The position numbers and the translations under genes are program-made. A stretch of 64,000 nucleotides of DNA from positions 1,060,483-1,124,482 of the forward strand of contig ML133427.1 in NCBI GenBank assembly GCA_003864495.1. The letters run 5' to 3'. Position 1 is the first letter of the stretch. Each line of letters begins with the position of its first letter. Positions 13,384 to 26,600 of the stretch are shown here, piece after piece. The stretch comes from Nemopilema nomurai (Eukaryota > Cnidaria > Scyphozoa > Rhizostomeae > Rhizostomatidae). The notes under the pieces are model-generated. The model did no database searches and had not been told where the DNA came from. It worked only from the letters and a program-made list of their open reading frames with translations.

Positions 13384-13745
13384 GTGACTGTGATTATTTC
13401 ATGATGGTCATCGTGATTGTGTGCTAATCGTGATGATTAATGTGATTATGCGTTGGTTACGGTGATCAAAGTGACTGTGATTATTTCATGATGGTCATAG
13501 TGATTGTGTGCTAATCGTGATGATTAATGTGATTATGCGTTGGTTACGGTGATCAAAGTGACTGTGATTATTTCATGATGGTCATAGTGATTGTGTGCTA
13601 ATCGTGATGATTAATGTGATTATGCGTTGGTTACGGTGATCAAAGTGACTGTGGTTATTTCACGATGGTCATCGTGATTTTGTACTAATCGTGATGATTA
13701 ATATGATTATGCATTGGTTACGGTGATCAAAGTGATTGTGTGGTG
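13384..13745 (+). repeat. Minisatellite, 87-bp unit, about 4.2 copies
   Basis: The motif gtgactgtg recurs at 13384, 13471, 13558 and 13645, with a diverged fifth at 13732: a strict 87-bp period. Copies 1-3 are nearly identical; the fourth has several changes. Each unit is itself built of imperfect GTGATTNTG-like blocks, suggesting an older short repeat that was later amplified as an 87-mer. It sits about 1 kb upstream of the mucin start codon. Confidence 0.92.
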
Positions 13746-14686
13746 ATTATAGAGATTAAAAAGATTGTATGCTGGCTATGAGAAGATAGCGGCTTGCGCT
13801 TCCCCTTGCCTTTGTTTTTATCCTGGATCTTCAAGCTTGTTTGCATTAGATGAAATGTTCAAGTTATTTTGTGTTATAGTAATTCGAAGAAAAGATGGCG
13901 CTTCGTGAAGTATTCGAGTTTAGTTCCTCTGCAAATACCATTAATCCATGCCTAGTGTCTTTGTCTTATATTGTGAAATGTAAAGTTTGATACCGAAGGC
14001 TCTTTTCCTCGTTTCCTGGCGATTGTTTTGTGCCCAGCCAGCACTGTGCCACTTTGAAGCCATCTTCTATAATCCCCAACCCTTTCCAATCTCTCCTAAC
14101 TTCAAGTCATTTTGAAATGCTTGTGTCAATCGGTTGGGTCTATCATACAACCTCACCGTCGCCATAGCTCGGATGTTCCAGAGGTGTCAACCGAGGCTCC
14201 TTTCCATATGCATGAAAAAACAACCCATCAAGAGTCAGTTTTATAAAATCCATGAGTCAAGAGTATCAAGAAGCCCATTTTTAATAAATCCTTTGTCATA
14301 TAAGAAATCGTGATGATGTCAAAACAAGAAAAATTTCTCTTAACTTATTAACAGGTGTGTCAGCAATAGAGGGGAAGTAAGTATCAGTTTCACAAAAACA
14401 GTGGCTGTGTGAATCTATTGAATAAAAGAAAGTGAAAGCCTGGAATAGTTTCTCAAAGATCTGCCTTAAAAACTGTATTTAAAGCTTTTTGAAAGTATGA
14501 CAATAATCGCTGCTTATCAGTTTTTCTACACTACGTTATACGGTACATCGTTCTTCTTAACTTTTTTTAATTAGCTTAGTCTGTAGCATTGATACAATAC
14601 TTTCAGCAAGATCGCTAGACATCGTACTTTAAACTAATTTGAAGCATTCCCTTTTCTAGGACTCCTCCATAAGGGAAGCTAAAACA
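13746..14686. other. Upstream region of the mucin-like gene
   Basis: No coding exon recognised. A possible 3' splice site (a pyrimidine-rich tract ending in TAG near 14659) lies 28 bases before the mucin ATG, so a separate 5' UTR exon further upstream is possible. Otherwise unremarkable AT-rich sequence. Confidence 0.4.
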
Positions 14687-17600
14687 ATGTCGGCTGCAGT
14701 ACTGCTTTTAATGTTCACCTTCTCCACACTCTTGGATCAATCAGCATCAACCTCGCCGGTTTATCCGGTCAATCTATCGATGACTCAAATAGAAACCATA
14801 ACCTCCACCACCGCCACAAGGACAACCACCTCCGCAATCTCATTGATACCGCTGACAAATAACTCCTTGACAATGTTTTCATCCAGCACAATGTCTACGT
14901 CATTCTTCGAAGGTTCAATGTCAATACCAAAAGCTGTCGCTACAACTTCTGAATTGGCAGTTACAAATCCAACCGATGTTACTTCTGTGGGAACACCAGT
15001 GTCCAACTCATTGACAACTACTTTGACTGCCATGAACTATTCGTCGACACCTACGTTGGATACGATGTCTACGTCATTCTTAGAAGTTCAATGTCAATAC
15101 CAAAAGCTGTCGCTACAACTTCTGAATGGCAGTTACAAATCCAACCGATGTACTTCTGTGGGAACACCAGTGTCCAACTCATTGACAACTACTTTGACTG
15201 CCATGAACTATTCGTCGACACCTACGTTGGATACGATGTCTACGTCATTCTTAGAAGGTTCAATGTCAATACCAAAAGCTGTCGCTACAACTTCTGAATT
15301 GGCAGTTACAAATCCAACCGATGTTACTTCTGTGGGAACACCAGTGTCCAACTCATTGACAACTACTTTGACTGCCATGAACTATTCGTCGACACCTACG
15401 TTGGATACGATGTCTACGTCATTCTTAGAAGGTTCAATGTCAATACCAAAAGCTGTCGCTACAACTTCTGAATTGGCAGTTACAAATCCAACCGATGTTA
15501 CTTCTGTGGGAACACCAGTGTCCAACTCATTGACAACTACTTTGACTGCCATGAACTATTCGTCGACACCTACGTTGGATACGATGTCTACGTCATTCTT
15601 AGAAGGTTCAATGTCAATACCAAAAGCTGTCGCTACAACTTCTGAATTGGCAGTTACAAATCCAACCGATGTTACTTCTGTGGGAACACCAGTGTCCAAC
15701 TCATTGACAACTACTTTGACTGCCATGAACTATTCGTCGACACCTACGTTGGATACGATGTCTACGTCATTCTTAGAAGGTTCAATGTCAATACCAAAAG
15801 CTGTCGCTACAACTTCTGAATTGGCAGTTACAAATCCAACCGATGTTACTTCTGTGGGAACACCAGTGTCCAACTCATTGACAACTACTTTGACTGCCAT
15901 GAACTATTCGTCGACACCTACGTTGGATACGATGTCTACGTCATTCTTAGAAGGTTCAATGTCAATACCAAAAGCTGTCGCTACAACTTCTGAATTGGCA
16001 GTTACAAATCCAACCGATGTTACTTCTGTGGGAACACCAGTGTCCAACTCATTGACAACTACTTTGACTGCCATGAACTATTCGTCGACACCTACGTTGG
16101 ATACGATGTCTACGTCATTCTTAGAAGGTTCAATGTCAATACCAAAAGCTGTCGCTACAACTTCTGAATTGGCAGTTACAAATCCAACCGATGTTACTTC
16201 TGTGGGAACACCAGTGTCCAACTCATTGACAACTACTTTGACTGCCATGAACTATTCGTCGACACCTACGTTGGATACGATGTCTACGTCATTCTTAGAA
16301 GGTTCAATGTCAATACCAAAAGCTGTCGCTACAACTTCTGAATTGGCAGTTACAAATCCAACCGATGTTACTTCTGTGGGAACACCAGTGTCCAACTCAT
16401 TGACAACTACTTTGACTGCCATGAACTATTCGTCGACACCTACGTTGGATACGATGTCTACGTCATTCTTAGAAGGTTCAATGTCAATACCAAAAGCTGT
16501 CGCTACAACTTCTGAATTGGCAGTTACAAATCCAACCGATGTTACTTCTGTGGGAACACCAGTGTCCAACTCATTGACAACTACTTTGACTGCCATGAAC
16601 TATTCGTCGACACCTACGTTGGATACGATGTCTACGTCATTCTTAGAAGGTTCAATGTCAATACCAAAAGCTGTCGCTACAACTTCTGAATTGGCAGTTA
16701 CAAATCCAACCGATGTTACTTCTGTGGGAACACCAGTGTCCAACTCATTGACAACTACTTTGACTGCCATGAACTATTCGTCGACACCTACGTTGGATAC
16801 GATGTCTACGTCATTCTTAGAAGGTTCAATGTCAATACCAAAAGCTGTCGCTACAACTTCTGAATTGGCAGTTACAAATCCAACCGATGTTACTTCTGTG
16901 GGAACACCAGTGTCCAACTCATTGACAACTACTTTGACTGCCATGAACTATTCGTCGACACCTACGTTGGATACGATGTCTACGTCATTCTTAGAAGGTT
17001 CAATGTCAATACCAAAAGCTGTCGCTACAACTTCTGAATTGGCAGTTACAAATCCAACCGATGTTACTTCTGTGGGAACACCAGTGTCCAACTCATTGAC
17101 AACTACTTTGACTGCCATGAACTATTCGTCGACACCTACGTTGGATACGATGTCTACGTCATTCTTAGAAGGTTCAATGTCAATACCAAAAGCTGTCGCT
17201 ACAACTTCTGAATTGGCAGTTACAAATCCAACCGATGTTACTTCTGTGGGAACACCAGTGTCCAACTCATTGACAACTACTTTGACTGCCATGAACTATT
17301 CCGACACCTACGTTGGATACGATGTCTACGTCATTCTTAGAAGGTTCAATGTCAATACCAAAAGCTGTCGCTACAACTTCTGAATTGGCAGTTACAAATC
17401 CAACCGATGTTACTTCTGTGGGAACACCAGTGTCCAACTCATTGACAACTACTTTGACTGCCATGAACTATTCGTCGACACCTACGTTGGATACGATGTC
17501 TACGTCATTCTTAGAAGGTTCAATGTCAATACCAAAAGCTGTCGCTACAACTTCTGAATTGGCAGTTACAAATCCAACCGATGTTACTTCTGTGGGAACA

Positions 17601-20600
17601 CCAGTGTCCAACTCATTGACAACTACTTTGACTGCCATGAACTATTCGTCGACACCTACGTTGGATACGATGTCTACGTCATTCTTAGAAGGTTCAATGT
17701 CAATACCAAAAGCTGTCGCTACAACTTCTGAATTGGCAGTTACAAATCCAACCGAATGTTACTTCTGTGGGAACACCAGTGTCCAACTCATTGACAACTA
17801 CTTTGACTGCCATGAACTATTCGTCGACACCTACGTTGGATACGATGTCTACGTCATTCTTAGAAGGTTCAATGTCAATACCAAAAGCTGTCGCTACAAC
17901 TTCTGAATTGGCAGTTACAAATCCAACCGATGTTACTTCTGTGGGAACACCAGTGTCACTCATTGACAACTACTTTGACTGCCATGAACTATTCGTCGAC
18001 ACCTACGTTGGATACGATGTCTACGTCATTCTTAGAAGGTTCAATGTCAATACCAAAAGCTGTCGCTACAACTTCTGAATTGGCAGTTACAAATCCAACC
18101 GATGTTACTTCTGTGGGAACACCAGTGTCCAACTCATTGACAACTACTTTGACTGCCATGAACTATTCGTCGACACCTACGTTGGATACGATGTCTACGT
18201 CATTCTTAGAAGGTTCAATGTCAATACCAAAAGCTGTCGCTACAACTTCTGAATTGGCAGTTACAAATCCAACCGATGTTACTTCTGTGGGAACACCAGT
18301 GTCCAACTCATTGACAACTACTTTGACTGCCATGAACTATTCGTCGACACCTACGTTGGATACGATGTCTACGTCATTCTTAGAAGGTTCAATGTCAATA
18401 CCAAAAGCTGTCGCTACAACTTCTGAATTGGCAGTTACAAATCCAACCGATGTTACTTCTGTGGGAACACCAGTGTCCAACTCATTGACAACTACTTTGA
18501 CTGCCATGAACTATTCGTCGACACCTACGTTGGATACGATGTCTACGTCATTCTTAGAAGGTTCAATGTCAATACCAAAAGCTGTCGCTACAACTTCTGA
18601 ATTGGCAGTTACAAATCCAACCGATGTTACTTCTGTGGGAACACCAGTGTCCAACTCATTGACAACTACTTTGACTGCCATGAACTATTCGTCGACACCT
18701 ACGTTGGATACGATGTCTACGTCATTCTTAGAAGGTTCAATGTCAATACCAAAAGCTGTCGCTACAACTTCTGAATTGGCAGTTACAAATCCAACCGATG
18801 TTACTTCTGTGGGAACACCAGTGTCCAACTCATTGACAACTACTTTGACTGCCATGAACTATTCGTCGACACCTACGTTGGATACGATGTCTACGTCATT
18901 CTTAGAAGGTTCAATGTCAATACCAAAAGCTGTCGCTACAACTTCTGAATTGGCAGTTACAAATCCAACCGATGTTACTTCTGTGGGAACACCAGTGTCC
19001 AACTCATTGACAACTACTTTGACTGCCATGAACTATTCGTCGACACCTACGTTGGATACGATGTCTACGTCATTCTTAGAAGGTTCAATGTCAATACCAA
19101 AAGCTGTCGCTACAACTTCTGAATTGGCAGTTACAAATCCAACCGATGTTACTTCTGTGGGAACACCAGTGTCCAACTCATTGACAACTACTTTGACTGC
19201 CATGAACTATTCGTCGACACCTACGTTGGATACGATGTCTACGTCATTCTTAGAAGGTTCAATGTCAATACCAAAAGCTGTCGCTACAACTTCTGAATTG
19301 GCAGTTACAAATCCAACCGATGTTACTTCTGTGGGAACACCAGTGTCCAACTCATTGACAACTACTTTGACTGCCATGAACTATTCGTCGACACCTACGT
19401 TGGATACGATGTCTACGTCATTCTTAGAAGGTTCAATGTCAATACCAAAAGCTGTCGCTACAACTTCTGAATTGGCAGTTACAAATCCAACCGATGTTAC
19501 TTCTGTGGGAACACCAGTGTCCAACTCATTGACAACTACTTTGACTGCCATGAACTATTCGTCGACACCTACGTTGGATACGATGTCTACGTCATTCTTA
19601 GAAGGTTCAATGTCAATACCAAAAGCTGTCGCTACAACTTCTGAATTGGCAGTTACAAATCCAACCGATGTTACTTCTGTGGGAACACCAGTGTCCAACT
19701 CATTGACAACTACTTTGACTGCCATGAACTATTCGTCGACACCTACGTTGGATACGATGTCTACGTCATTCTTAGAAGGTTCAATGTCAATACCAAAAGC
19801 TGTCGCTACAACTTCTGAATTGGCAGTTACAAATCCAACCGATGTTACTTCTGTGGGAACACCAGTGTCCAACTCATTGACAACTACTTTGACTGCCATG
19901 AACTATTCGTCGACACCTACGTTGGATACGATGTCTACGTCATTCTTAGAAGGTTCAATGTCAATACCAAAAGCTGTCGCTACAACTTCTGAATTGGCAG
20001 TTACAAATCCAACCGATGTTACTTCTGTGGGAACACCAGTGTCCAACTCATTGACAACTACTTTGACTGCCATGAACTATTCGTCGACACCTACGTTGGA
20101 TACGATGTCTACGTCATTCTTAGAAGGTTCAATGTCAATACCAAAAGCTGTCGCTACAACTTCTGAATTGGCAGTTACAAATCCAACCGATGTTACTTCT
20201 GTGGGAACACCAGTGTCCAACTCATTGACAACTACTTTGACTGCCATGAACTATTCGTCGACACCTACGTTGGATACGATGTCTACGTCATTCTTAGAAG
20301 GTTCAATGTCAATACCAAAAGCTGTCGCTACAACTTCTGAATTGGCAGTTACAAATCCAACCGATGTTACTTCTGTGGGAACACCAGTGTCCAACTCATT
20401 GACAACTACTTTGACTGCCATGAACTATTCGTCGACACCTACGTTGGATACGATGTCTACGTCATTCTTAGAAGGTTCAATGTCAATACCAAAAGCTGTC
20501 GCTACAACTTCTGAATTGGCAGTTACAAATCCAACCGATGTTACTTCTGTGGGAACACCAGTGTCCAACTCATTGACAACTACTTTGACTGCCATGAACT

Positions 20601-23600
20601 ATTCGTCGACACCTACGTTGGATACGATGTCTACGTCATTCTTAGAAGGTTCAATGTCAATACCAAAAGCTGTCGCTACAACTTCTGAATTGGCAGTTAC
20701 AAATCCAACCGATGTTACTTCTGTGGGAACACCAGTGTCCAACTCATTGACAACTACTTTGACTGCCATGAACTATTCGTCGACACCTACGTTGGATACG
20801 ATGTCTACGTCATTCTTAGAAGGTTCAATGTCAATACCAAAAGCTGTCGCTACAACTTCTGAATTGGCAGTTACAAATCCAACCGATGTTACTTCTGTGG
20901 GAACACCAGTGTCCAACTCATTGACAACTACTTTGACTGCCATGAACTATTCGTCGACACCTACGTTGGATACGATGTCTACGTCATTCTTAGAAGGTTC
21001 AATGTCAATACCAAAAGCTGTCGCTACAACTTCTGAATTGGCAGTTACAAATCCAACCGATGTTACTTCTGTGGGAACACCAGTGTCCAACTCATTGACA
21101 ACTACTTTGACTGCCATGAACTATTCGTCGACACCTACGTTGGATACGATGTCTACGTCATTCTTAGAAGGTTCAATGTCAATACCAAAAGCTGTCGCTA
21201 CAACTTCTGAATTGGCAGTTACAAATCCAACCGATGTTACTTCTGTGGGAACACCAGTGTCCAACTCATTGACAACTACTTTGACTGCCATGAACTATTC
21301 GTCGACACCTACGTTGGATACGATGTCTACGTCATTCTTAGAAGGTTCAATGTCAATACCAAAAGCTGTCGCTACAACTTCTGAATTGGCAGTTACAAAT
21401 CCAACCGATGTTACTTCTGTGGGAACACCAGTGTCCAACTCATTGACAACTACTTTGACTGCCATGAACTATTCGTCGACACCTACGTTGGATACGATGT
21501 CTACGTCATTCTTAGAAGGTTCAATGTCAATACCAAAAGCTGTCGCTACAACTTCTGAATTGGCAGTTACAAATCCAACCGATGTTACTTCTGTGGGAAC
21601 ACCAGTGTCCAACTCATTGACAACTACTTTGACTGCCATGAACTATTCGTCGACACCTACGTTGGATACGATGTCTACGTCATTCTTAGAAGGTTCAATG
21701 TCAATACCAAAAGCTGTCGCTACAACTTCTGAATTGGCAGTTACAAATCCAACCGATGTTACTTCTGTGGGAACACCAGTGTCCAACTCATTGACAACTA
21801 CTTTGACTGCCATGAACTATTCGTCGACACCTACGTTGGATACGATGTCTACGTCATTCTTAGAAGGTTCAATGTCAATACCAAAAGCTGTCGCTACAAC
21901 TTCTGAATTGGCAGTTACAAATCCAACCGATGTTACTTCTGTGGGAACACCAGTGTCCAACTCATTGACAACTACTTTGACTGCCATGAACTATTCGTCG
22001 ACACCTACGTTGGATACGATGATGACGTCATTCTTAGAAGGTTCAATGTCAATACCAAAAGCTGTCGCTACAACTTCTGAATTGGCAGTTACAAATCCAA
22101 CCGATGTTACTTCTGTGGGAACACCAGTGTCCAACTCATTGACAACTACTTTGACTGCCATGAACTATTCGTCGACACCTACGTTGGATACGATGTCTAC
22201 GTCATTCTTAGAAGGTTCAATGTCAATACCAAAAGCTGTCGCTACAACTTCTGAATTGGCAGTTACAAATCCAACCGATGTTACTTCTGTGGGAACACCA
22301 GTGTCCAACTCATTGACAACTACTTTGACTGCCATGAACTATTCGTCGACACCTACGTTGGATACGATGTCTACGTCATTCTTAGAAGGTTCAATGTCAA
22401 TACCAAAAGCTGTCGCTACAACTTCTGAATTGGCAGTTACAAATCCAACCGATGTTACTTCTGTGGGAACACCAGTGTCCAACTCATTGACAACTACTTT
22501 GACTGCCATGAACTATTCGTCGACACCTACGTTGGATACGATGTCTACGTCATTCTTAGAAGGTTCAATGTCAATACCAAAAGCTGTCGCTACAACTTCT
22601 GAATTGGCAGTTACAAATCCAACCGATGTTACTTCTGTGGGAACACCAGTGTCCAACTCATTGACAACTACTTTGACTGCCATGAACATTCGTCGACACC
22701 TACGTTGGATACGATGTCTACGTCATTCTTAGAAGGTTCAATGTCAATACCAAAAGCTGTCGCTAAACTTCTGAATTGGCAGTTACAAATTCAACGATGT
22801 TACTTCTGGTGGGAACACCAGTGTCCAACTCATTGACAACTACTTTGACTGCCATGAACTATTCGTCGACACCTACGTTGGATACGATGTCTACGTCATT
22901 CTTAGAAGGTTCAATGTCAATACCAAAAGCTGTCGCTACAACTTCTGAATTGGCAGTTACAAATCCAACCGATGTTACTTCTGTGGGAACACCAGTGTCC
23001 AACTCATTGACAACTACTTTGACTGCCATGAACTATTCGTCGACACCTACGTTGGATACGATGTCTACGTCATTCTTAGAAGGTTCAATGTCAATACCAA
23101 AAGCTGTCGCTACAACTTCTGAATTGGCAGTTACAAATCCAACCGATGTTACTTCTGTGGGAACACCAGTGTCCAACTCATTGACAACTACTTTGACTGC
23201 CATGAACTATTCGTCGACACCTACGTTGGATACGATGTCTACGTCATTCTTAGAAGGTTCAATGTCAATACCAAAAGCTGTCGCTACAACTTCTGAATTG
23301 GCAGTTACAAATCCAACCGATGTTACTTCTGTGGGAACACCAGTGTCCAACTCATTGACAACTACTTTGACTGCCATGAACTATTCGTCGACACCTACGT
23401 TGGATACGATGTCTACGTCATTCTTAGAAGGTTCAATGTCAATACCAAAAGCTGTCGCTACAACTTCTGAATTGGCAGTTACAAATCCAACCGATGTTAC
23501 TTCTGTGGGAACACCAGTGTCCAACTCATTGACAACTACTTTGACTGCCATGAACTATTCGTCGACACCTACGTTGGATACGATGTCTACGTCATTCTTA

Positions 23601-26600
23601 GAAGGTTCAATGTCAATACCAAAAGCTGTCGCTACAACTTCTGAATTGGCAGTTACAAATCCAACCGATGTTACTTCTGTGGGAACACCAGTGTCCAACT
23701 CATTGACAACTACTTTGACTGCCATGAACTATTCGTCGACACCTACGTTGGATACGATGTCTACGTCATTCTTAGAAGGTTCAATGTCAATACCAAAAGC
23801 TGTCGCTACAACTTCTGAATTGGCAGTTACAAATCCAACCGATGTTACTTCTGTGGGAACACCAGTGTCCAACTCATTGACAACTACTTTGACTGCCATG
23901 AACTATTCGTCGACACCTACGTTGGATACGATGTCTACGTCATTCTTAGAAGGTTCAATGTCAATACCAAAAGCTGTCGCTACAACTTCTGAATTGGCAG
24001 TTACAAATCCAACCGATGTTACTTCTGTGGGAACACCAGTGTCCAACTCATTGACAACTACTTTGACTGCCATGAACTATTCGTCGACACCTACGTTGGA
24101 TACGATGTCTACGTCATTCTTAGAAGGTTCAATGTCAATACCAAAAGCTGTCGCTACAACTTCTGAATTGGCAGTTACAAATCCAACCGATGTTACTTCT
24201 GTGGGAACACCAGTGTCCAACTCATTGACAACTACTTTGACTGCCATGAACTATTCGTCGACACCTACGTTGGATACGATGTCTACGTCATTCTTAGAAG
24301 GTTCAATGTCAATACCAAAAGCTGTCGCTACAACTTCTGAATTGGCAGTTACAAATCCAACCGATGTTACTTCTGTGGGAACACCAGTGTCCAACTCATT
24401 GACAACTACTTTGACTGCCATGAACTATTCGTCGACACCTACGTTGGATACGATGTCTACGTCATTCTTAGAAGGTTCAATGTCAATACCAAAAGCTGTC
24501 GCTACAACTTCTGAATTGGCAGTTACAAATCCAACCGATGTTACTTCTGTGGGAACACCAGTGTCCAACTCATTGACAACTACTTTGACTGCCATGAACT
24601 ATTCGTCGACACCTACGTTGGATACGATGTCTACGTCATTCTTAGAAGGTTCAATGTCAATACCAAAAGCTGTCGCTACAACTTCTGAATTGGCAGTTAC
24701 AAATCCAACCGATGTTACTTCTGTGGGAACACCAGTGTCCACTCATTGACAACTACTTTGACTGCCATGAACTATTCGTCGACACCTACGTTGGATACGA
24801 TGTCTACGTCATTCTTAGAAGGTTCAATGTCAATACCAAAAGCTGTCGCTACAACTTCTGAATTGGCAGTTACAAATCAACCGATGTTACTTCTGTGGGA
24901 ACACCAGTGTCCAACTCATTGACAACTACTTTGACTGCCATGAACTATTCGTCGACACCTACGTTGGATACGATGTCTACGTCATTCTTAGAAGGTTCAA
25001 TGTCAATACCAAAAGCTGTCGCTACAACTTCTGAATTGGCAGTTACAAATCCAACCGATGTTACTTCTGTGGGAACACCAGTGTCCAACTCATTGACAAC
25101 TACTTTGACTGCCATGAACTATTCGTCGACACCTACGTTGGATACGATGTCTACGTCATTCTTAGAAGGTTCAATGTCAATACCAAAAGCTGTCGCTACA
25201 ACTTCTGAATTGGCAGTTACAAATCCAACCGATGTTACTTCTGTGGGAACACCAGTGTCCAACTCATTGACAACTACTTTGACTGCCATGAACTATTCGT
25301 CGACACCTACGTTGGATACGATGTCTACGTCATTCTTAGAAGGTTCAATGTCAATACCAAAAGCTGTCGCTACAACTTCTGAATTGGCAGTTACAAATCC
25401 AACCGATGTTACTTCTGTGGGAACACCAGTGTCCAACTCATTGACAACTACTTTGACTGCCATGAACTATTCGTCGACACCTACGTTGGATACGATGTCT
25501 ACGTCATTCTTAGAAGGTTCAATGTCAATACCAAAAGCTGTCGCTACAACTTCTGAATTGGCAGTTACAAATCCAACCGATGTTACTTCTGTGGGAACAC
25601 CAGTGTCCAACTCATTGACAACTACTTTGACTGCCATGAACTATTCGTCGACACCTACGTTGGATACGATGTCTACGTCATTCTTAGAAGGTTCAATGTC
25701 AATACCAAAAGCTGTCGCTACAACTTCTGAATTGGCAGTTACAAATCCAACCGATGTTACTTCTGTGGGAACACCAGTGTCCAACTCATTGACAACTACT
25801 TTGACTGCCATGAACTATTCGTCGACACCTACGTTGGATACGATGTCTACGTCATTCTTAGAAGGTTCAATGTCAATACCAAAAGCTGTCGCTACAACTT
25901 CTGAATTGGCAGTTACAAATCCAACCGATGTTACTTCTGTGGGAACACCAGTGTCCAACTCATTGACAACTACTTTGACTGCCATGAACTATTCGTCGAC
26001 ACCTACGTTGGATACGATGTCTACGTCATTCTTAGAAGGTTCAATGTCAATACCAAAAGCTGTCGCTACAACTTCTGAATTGGCAGTTACAAATCCAACC
26101 GATGTTACTTCTGTGGGAACACCAGTGTCCAACTCATTGACAACTACTTTGACTGCCATGAACTATTCGTCGACACCTACGTTGGATACGATGTCTACGT
26201 CATTCTTAGAAGGTTCAATGTCAATACCAAAAGCTGTCGCTACAACTTCTGAATTGGCAGTTACAAATCCAACCGATGTTACTTCTGTGGGAACACCAGT
26301 GTCCAACTCATTGACAACTACTTTGACTGCCATGAACTATTCGTCGACACCTACGTTGGATACGATGTCTACGTCATTCTTAGAAGGTTCAATGTCAATA
26401 CCAAAAGCTGTCGCTACAACTTCTGAATTGGCAGTTACAAATCCAACCGATGTTACTTCTGTGGGAACACCAGTGTCCAACTCATTGACAACTACTTTGA
26501 CTGCCATGAACTATTCGTCGACACCTACGTTGGATACGATGTCTACGTCATTCTTAGAAGGTTCAATGTCAATACCAAAAGCTGTCGCTACAACTTCTGA

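Noticed and set aside
14785..15033. Minus-strand ORFs within the 174-bp array
   Set aside because: They are exact antisense shadows of the mucin units, open only where the array edge or an indel removes the usual antisense stop.
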